A DNA stretch of 64,000 nucleotides, from assembly GCA_023053685.1 (NCBI GenBank), contig JALIGW010000002.1, positions 42,538,720 to 42,602,719 of the forward strand, read 5' to 3'. This document shows positions 61,366 to 64,000 of the stretch, in pieces. Source of the DNA: Diadophis punctatus similis. Taxonomy: Eukaryota; Chordata; Lepidosauria; Squamata; Dipsadidae. Both the position numbers and the translations under genes were made by a program. The number at the start of each line of letters is the position of its first letter. The stretch's first letter is position 1. Below the pieces are notes generated by a model. That model was given only the letters and a program-made list of their open reading frames with translations. It was not told where the DNA came from and ran no database searches.

Positions 61366-62436
61366 ATGGCTTCAAAGTCTGGAAAGATTGTTTTGACTAA
61401 AAGAAATGACTATTCATCTGGATATATTTCTAAAATGCAATTTAACACTGAGCTAACACCTCCACAGCCTCTGACACCTGAAAATTTATTAAATAATTTA
61501 AAGATTATGAAACATGAACTTACTTTGGAATTTAATCAGAAAATAAGCGAGATAGACAAAAAAATGCAGGCTGCTTTGAAGAATATGAATCAACAACTCA
61601 GATTTGATGTGTTAGAGGTTTGCAAAGGTTTAGCAACAAATATTGAAGTTTTGGCAGAACGTATTGAAACAAATAAACAAGCTTTGGCAACCTCGGTGAA
61701 TTACATAGACAAAATCCAAAATGATATTGCAATCTTTGAAAAAGAGGTCTTGATGACACAGTTCAGATCCATGGAAGTTGCTATAAGGATCAGAGGTTTG
61801 AAAGAAGGATTATATGAAAATTTAAAAGGCAGGATGGTTGATGTACTGGATCAGGTGTCTGGAATTTCCAAAGTGGAATTGGCTACACAAATCGACAAAA
61901 TATACAGAATCAATTCGTGGTACGCTAAACAAAAGCATTTACCAAGGGACATTGTCATATATTTTACCACAAGAGCTTTACGGAATAGAATTATACAAGC
62001 AACGTTTAACAATAATCTTATGGTGAATGGTCAGGAACTAAAGATTTGGAAAGAAATCCCCTCTAAAATGCTTAAAGCCAGAAAAAGCTATACTTTTTTG
62101 ATTGATGAATTTAAGAGATTAAATTTACAATATAAATGGGAAGCGCCAGTTGGAGTAGCAGTCAAATTTTCTGGAAAAAGATATCGGCTTAACACGATAA
62201 AAAAAGTTACTGAATTTTATGTCAATGTTTTAAAGGCTGATATATCCAAGATTCCAGAGGAAGGATGTATGAAAATAAAAGAGGAGGAGGAGGGGAAGCC
62301 ATCTTTGATGGATCAAAAGGAAATAGATTCAAAAACACAAAAGGAGTGCCAGAACCAGATAGCTGGGGAAAAGGAGATGGAGATCTGGGATCAGATGGGA
62401 GACGAGTCGACAAATCTGAATTTACTGAACTATTAA
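61366..62436 (+). CDS. L1 ORF1 protein (ORF1p), intact, 356 aa
   Basis: RNA-binding nucleic-acid chaperone that coats L1 RNA to form the retrotransposition particle. The N-terminus (about 1-40) is basic and unstructured. Residues about 40-140 form a coiled coil (LLNNLKIMKHELTLEFNQKI and onwards) expected to trimerise. The RRM follows at about 140-225, with VAIRIRGLKEG as RNP-like strand, DKIYRIN, and RDIVIYFTTRALRNRI. The C-terminal domain at about 228-290 has IWKEIPSKMLKARKSYTFLI and KRYRLNTIKKVTEF. A charged Lys/Glu-rich tail of about 60 residues ends the protein, longer than the short tails usual after this domain. The start is the first ATG after the 5' UTR (CACCAATGG). No frameshift or stop interrupts it. 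ORF2 does not follow. Domain limits are estimates. Confidence 0.95.
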   Translation: MASKSGKIVLTKRNDYSSGYISKMQFNTELTPPQPLTPENLLNNLKIMKHELTLEFNQKISEIDKKMQAALKNMNQQLRFDVLEVCKGLATNIEVLAERIETNKQALATSVNYIDKIQNDIAIFEKEVLMTQFRSMEVAIRIRGLKEGLYENLKGRMVDVLDQVSGISKVELATQIDKIYRINSWYAKQKHLPRDIVIYFTTRALRNRIIQATFNNNLMVNGQELKIWKEIPSKMLKARKSYTFLIDEFKRLNLQYKWEAPVGVAVKFSGKRYRLNTIKKVTEFYVNVLKADISKIPEEGCMKIKEEEEGKPSLMDQKEIDSKTQKECQNQIAGEKEMEIWDQMGDESTNLNLLNY

Positions 62437-62527
62437 AAGATGAACTATCAAGATACAAAACGATGTGATGTTGAAATATATTGGACGGATAGAGATTAAT
62501 ATGATTGCATTTTTCCTTTTCCCTACT

Positions 62528-62790
62528 TAATGATTACCTATGCAATATTTAGCTAAGTTTTATATATCTTTGAGGTTACTTTTAATGTTAATTATATTAG
62601 ATATATATAGTTTGTTGAAGATTTGTTTATTCTTTTTTCCCTTTCTTTTTTGTTTATTGAAGTTAGTAAGTTAATTTAGAATAATATTATGTTATTAATA
62701 TTATGATGAAATCCAATATTTAATGATTACTTATGTAACATTTAGTCAAGTTTTATCTTAGAGGTTATTTTTAATGTCAATAATATCAGT
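62528..62790 (+). repeat. Duplicated segment in L1 3' UTR
   Basis: About 75 bases starting TAATGATTACCTATGCAATA at 62528 recur with changes at 62720 (TAATGATTACTTATGTAACA). A weaker third similarity lies near 62855-62900. Confidence 0.75.
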
Positions 62791-63136
62791 TTAAGCATAA
62801 GCCTAAATGTGTAAAGTCTATCACAAAATATTAGTTTAAGATTTTTGTATTTTATACTTAGTTATTATTTATATAACATTTACTTTGTATTAGATAGAGG
62901 ATTGAAGGGAGGAGGTAGGAGGTTTGTTTGTTTGTATCGTTAAAGAGATTTCTCTTTCTTTCTTTTTTTTAATTCTTTTTTGTATCTTTACTATTGTATA
63001 CAAATGCGATATATTATTAGTGTATAATCTGGAGTTGAAGTTTTTTTAAAAATAGTGTTCTTTTTTTTCTTTTTTCTTTTCTTTTTATTAACAATTTAAA
63101 TTTATTATTATGCCCTGTATTATCTCTGGGAAGTCC

Positions 63137-63182
63137 GGGGGGGGAGGTGGGGAGGGAAGGGGGCGGGTTCAGGGGGGGGAGA
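63137..63182 (+). repeat. G-rich tract in L1 3' UTR
   Basis: Runs of 3-9 G separated by short spacers could form a G-quadruplex on the sense strand. G-rich 3' UTR tracts are a recurrent feature of L1 elements. Confidence 0.8.
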
Positions 63183-63273
63183 AAAAAACAAAAAATGTTT
63201 GTACTTTATATTTAATATTTTGCTACTACTCATGTAATTTTGTACTAATAAAACTTTTTGAAAAAAAAAAAGA

Positions 63274-63293
63274 AAGAAACTGAAAGACTTTTT
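63274..63293 (+). repeat. Target-site duplication, right copy
   Basis: Identical to 60671-60690; follows the A-rich tail directly. Confidence 0.97.
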
Positions 63294-63822
63294 ACTGAAT
63301 AACACATTTTAGAAAGACTTTTCACTGAAAGTCTTTTCTGCATTCCATAAAATACAATGAAAGCAATTTTAGTATTAAAGCTACATATTCTAATAATCAT
63401 CTCAAATTGTCAGCTCTTTGTATGTGATGAATAAATCCAGTTTGAACAGATTTGGAGGGGGGAATGTTTACAACAAAAGTCCCCCCTCCCAATTATTTCC
63501 AAAGTATATTCGGTACAATAGCCATTACATTTCTTTTTTAAAATTATGGCAACCCTATAACTTGAAGATGACAGGATGCTTTAAGAGCCACTTCCACATA
63601 TATTAGACAGAGATTCACCCTGTAAATATTGCTGTCTTCTAATTTCTAAGTAGCTCGCAATAAAAGGTAAAAATATATTTTAATCTGTTGGTTAAGAACC
63701 GTTGAACAGTGTAACATGATTTAAGGTTCAGAAGGTTGCTATATGAAAGAAATATGTAGCATATTACTGAAGAGAAAGTGGAGCAGACTTTCATCCACGT
63801 AACCTTGTAAGAAACCCTAGTT

Positions 63823-64000
63823 CAGTGATGGCGAACCTTTTTTTCCTCGGGTGCCAAAAACGTGTGCGCACGCGCTATCACGCATGCACAAGTGCCCACA
63901 CCCATAATTCAATGCCTGGGGAGGGCAAAAACGGCCTGTTTCCCAACTTCTGGTGGGCCTGATAGGCCCGTTTTTCGCTCTCCCCAGGCTCCAGAGGCTT
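63823..64000 (+). mobile_element. hAT-type element, cut by the window edge
   Basis: Begins CAGTGATGGCGAACCTTTTT, the left terminus of a common amniote hAT family, with the body GGTGCCAAAAACGTGTGCGC and GCAAAAACGGCC. Preceded by CCCTAGTT, the expected TSD. The right end is outside the window. Confidence 0.75.

Larger units (their letters stand above)
60691..63273 (+). mobile_element. ORF1-only L1 retrotransposon (HAL1-like)
   Basis: The 2,583-bp element is bounded by a perfect 20-bp target duplication and ends in AATAAAACTTTTTG plus poly(A). It has a 5' UTR of about 675 bp starting GACTTCCGGTTTGGAGCGCT, one intact ORF1, and an AT-rich 3' UTR with a G-rich tract (63137-63180) of the kind seen in L1 3' UTRs. 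No ORF2 (endonuclease/reverse transcriptase) is present: only about 840 bp separate the ORF1 stop from the tail. The clean ends and intact ORF show that the unit inserted whole. It must have used enzymes from an autonomous L1. Confidence 0.9.

Overview
The window is vertebrate genomic DNA, almost certainly from a squamate and probably a snake. It carries four spliced exons of one conserved gene in a sea of introns. The repeats are those typical of squamates: CR1 LINEs, tRNA-derived SINEs with CR1/L2-like tails, Penelope-like elements, an L1-type ORF1, many small hAT and mariner-like elements, and long microsatellites. There is no bacterial-type gene organisation. The only open frame above 300 codons with a recognisable protein is the L1 ORF1.

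The host gene is EFNA5 (ephrin-A5), read on the minus strand. Coding exons 2 (50822-51114), 3 (7879-7944), 4 (7395-7475) and 5 (4450-4571) have consensus splice sites and join in frame. Together they give the ephrin receptor-binding domain, the juxtamembrane linker and a GPI-signal tail. Exon 1 (signal peptide) lies beyond the right edge. Positions 1-4449 are the expected 3' UTR, with Pumilio-type sites and candidate poly(A) signals near its far end. Intron 2 is about 42.9 kb and holds most of the mobile DNA.

Region by region: 1-4571 is the 3' UTR and last exon. 4572-7394 is intron 4, with two hAT miniature elements bounded by perfect 8-bp target duplications. 7945-32900 is intronic DNA with mariner-like MITEs, a solo LTR, SINEs, CR1 tails, a Penelope-like inverted repeat and a 299-bp tandem duplication. 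32900-37610 is a LINE/PLE cluster: two CR1 copies around a Penelope-like GIY-YIG fragment. 42894-46790 is an unusual GC-rich block with long pyrimidine tracts, hAT ends and an exon-like fragment of a second host gene, centrobin (CNTROB). 47192-49275 holds hAT elements and an old CR1. 51115-64000 is intron 1, with a tandem MITE pair split by an LTR-like insert, an old CR1/L3 copy, and a complete ORF1-only L1 element (60691-63273) with a perfect 20-bp target duplication.

The two observations most worth following are the ORF1-only L1 (a squamate counterpart of mammalian HAL1) and the displaced CNTROB exon next to a hAT terminus, which may be a case of transposon gene capture.
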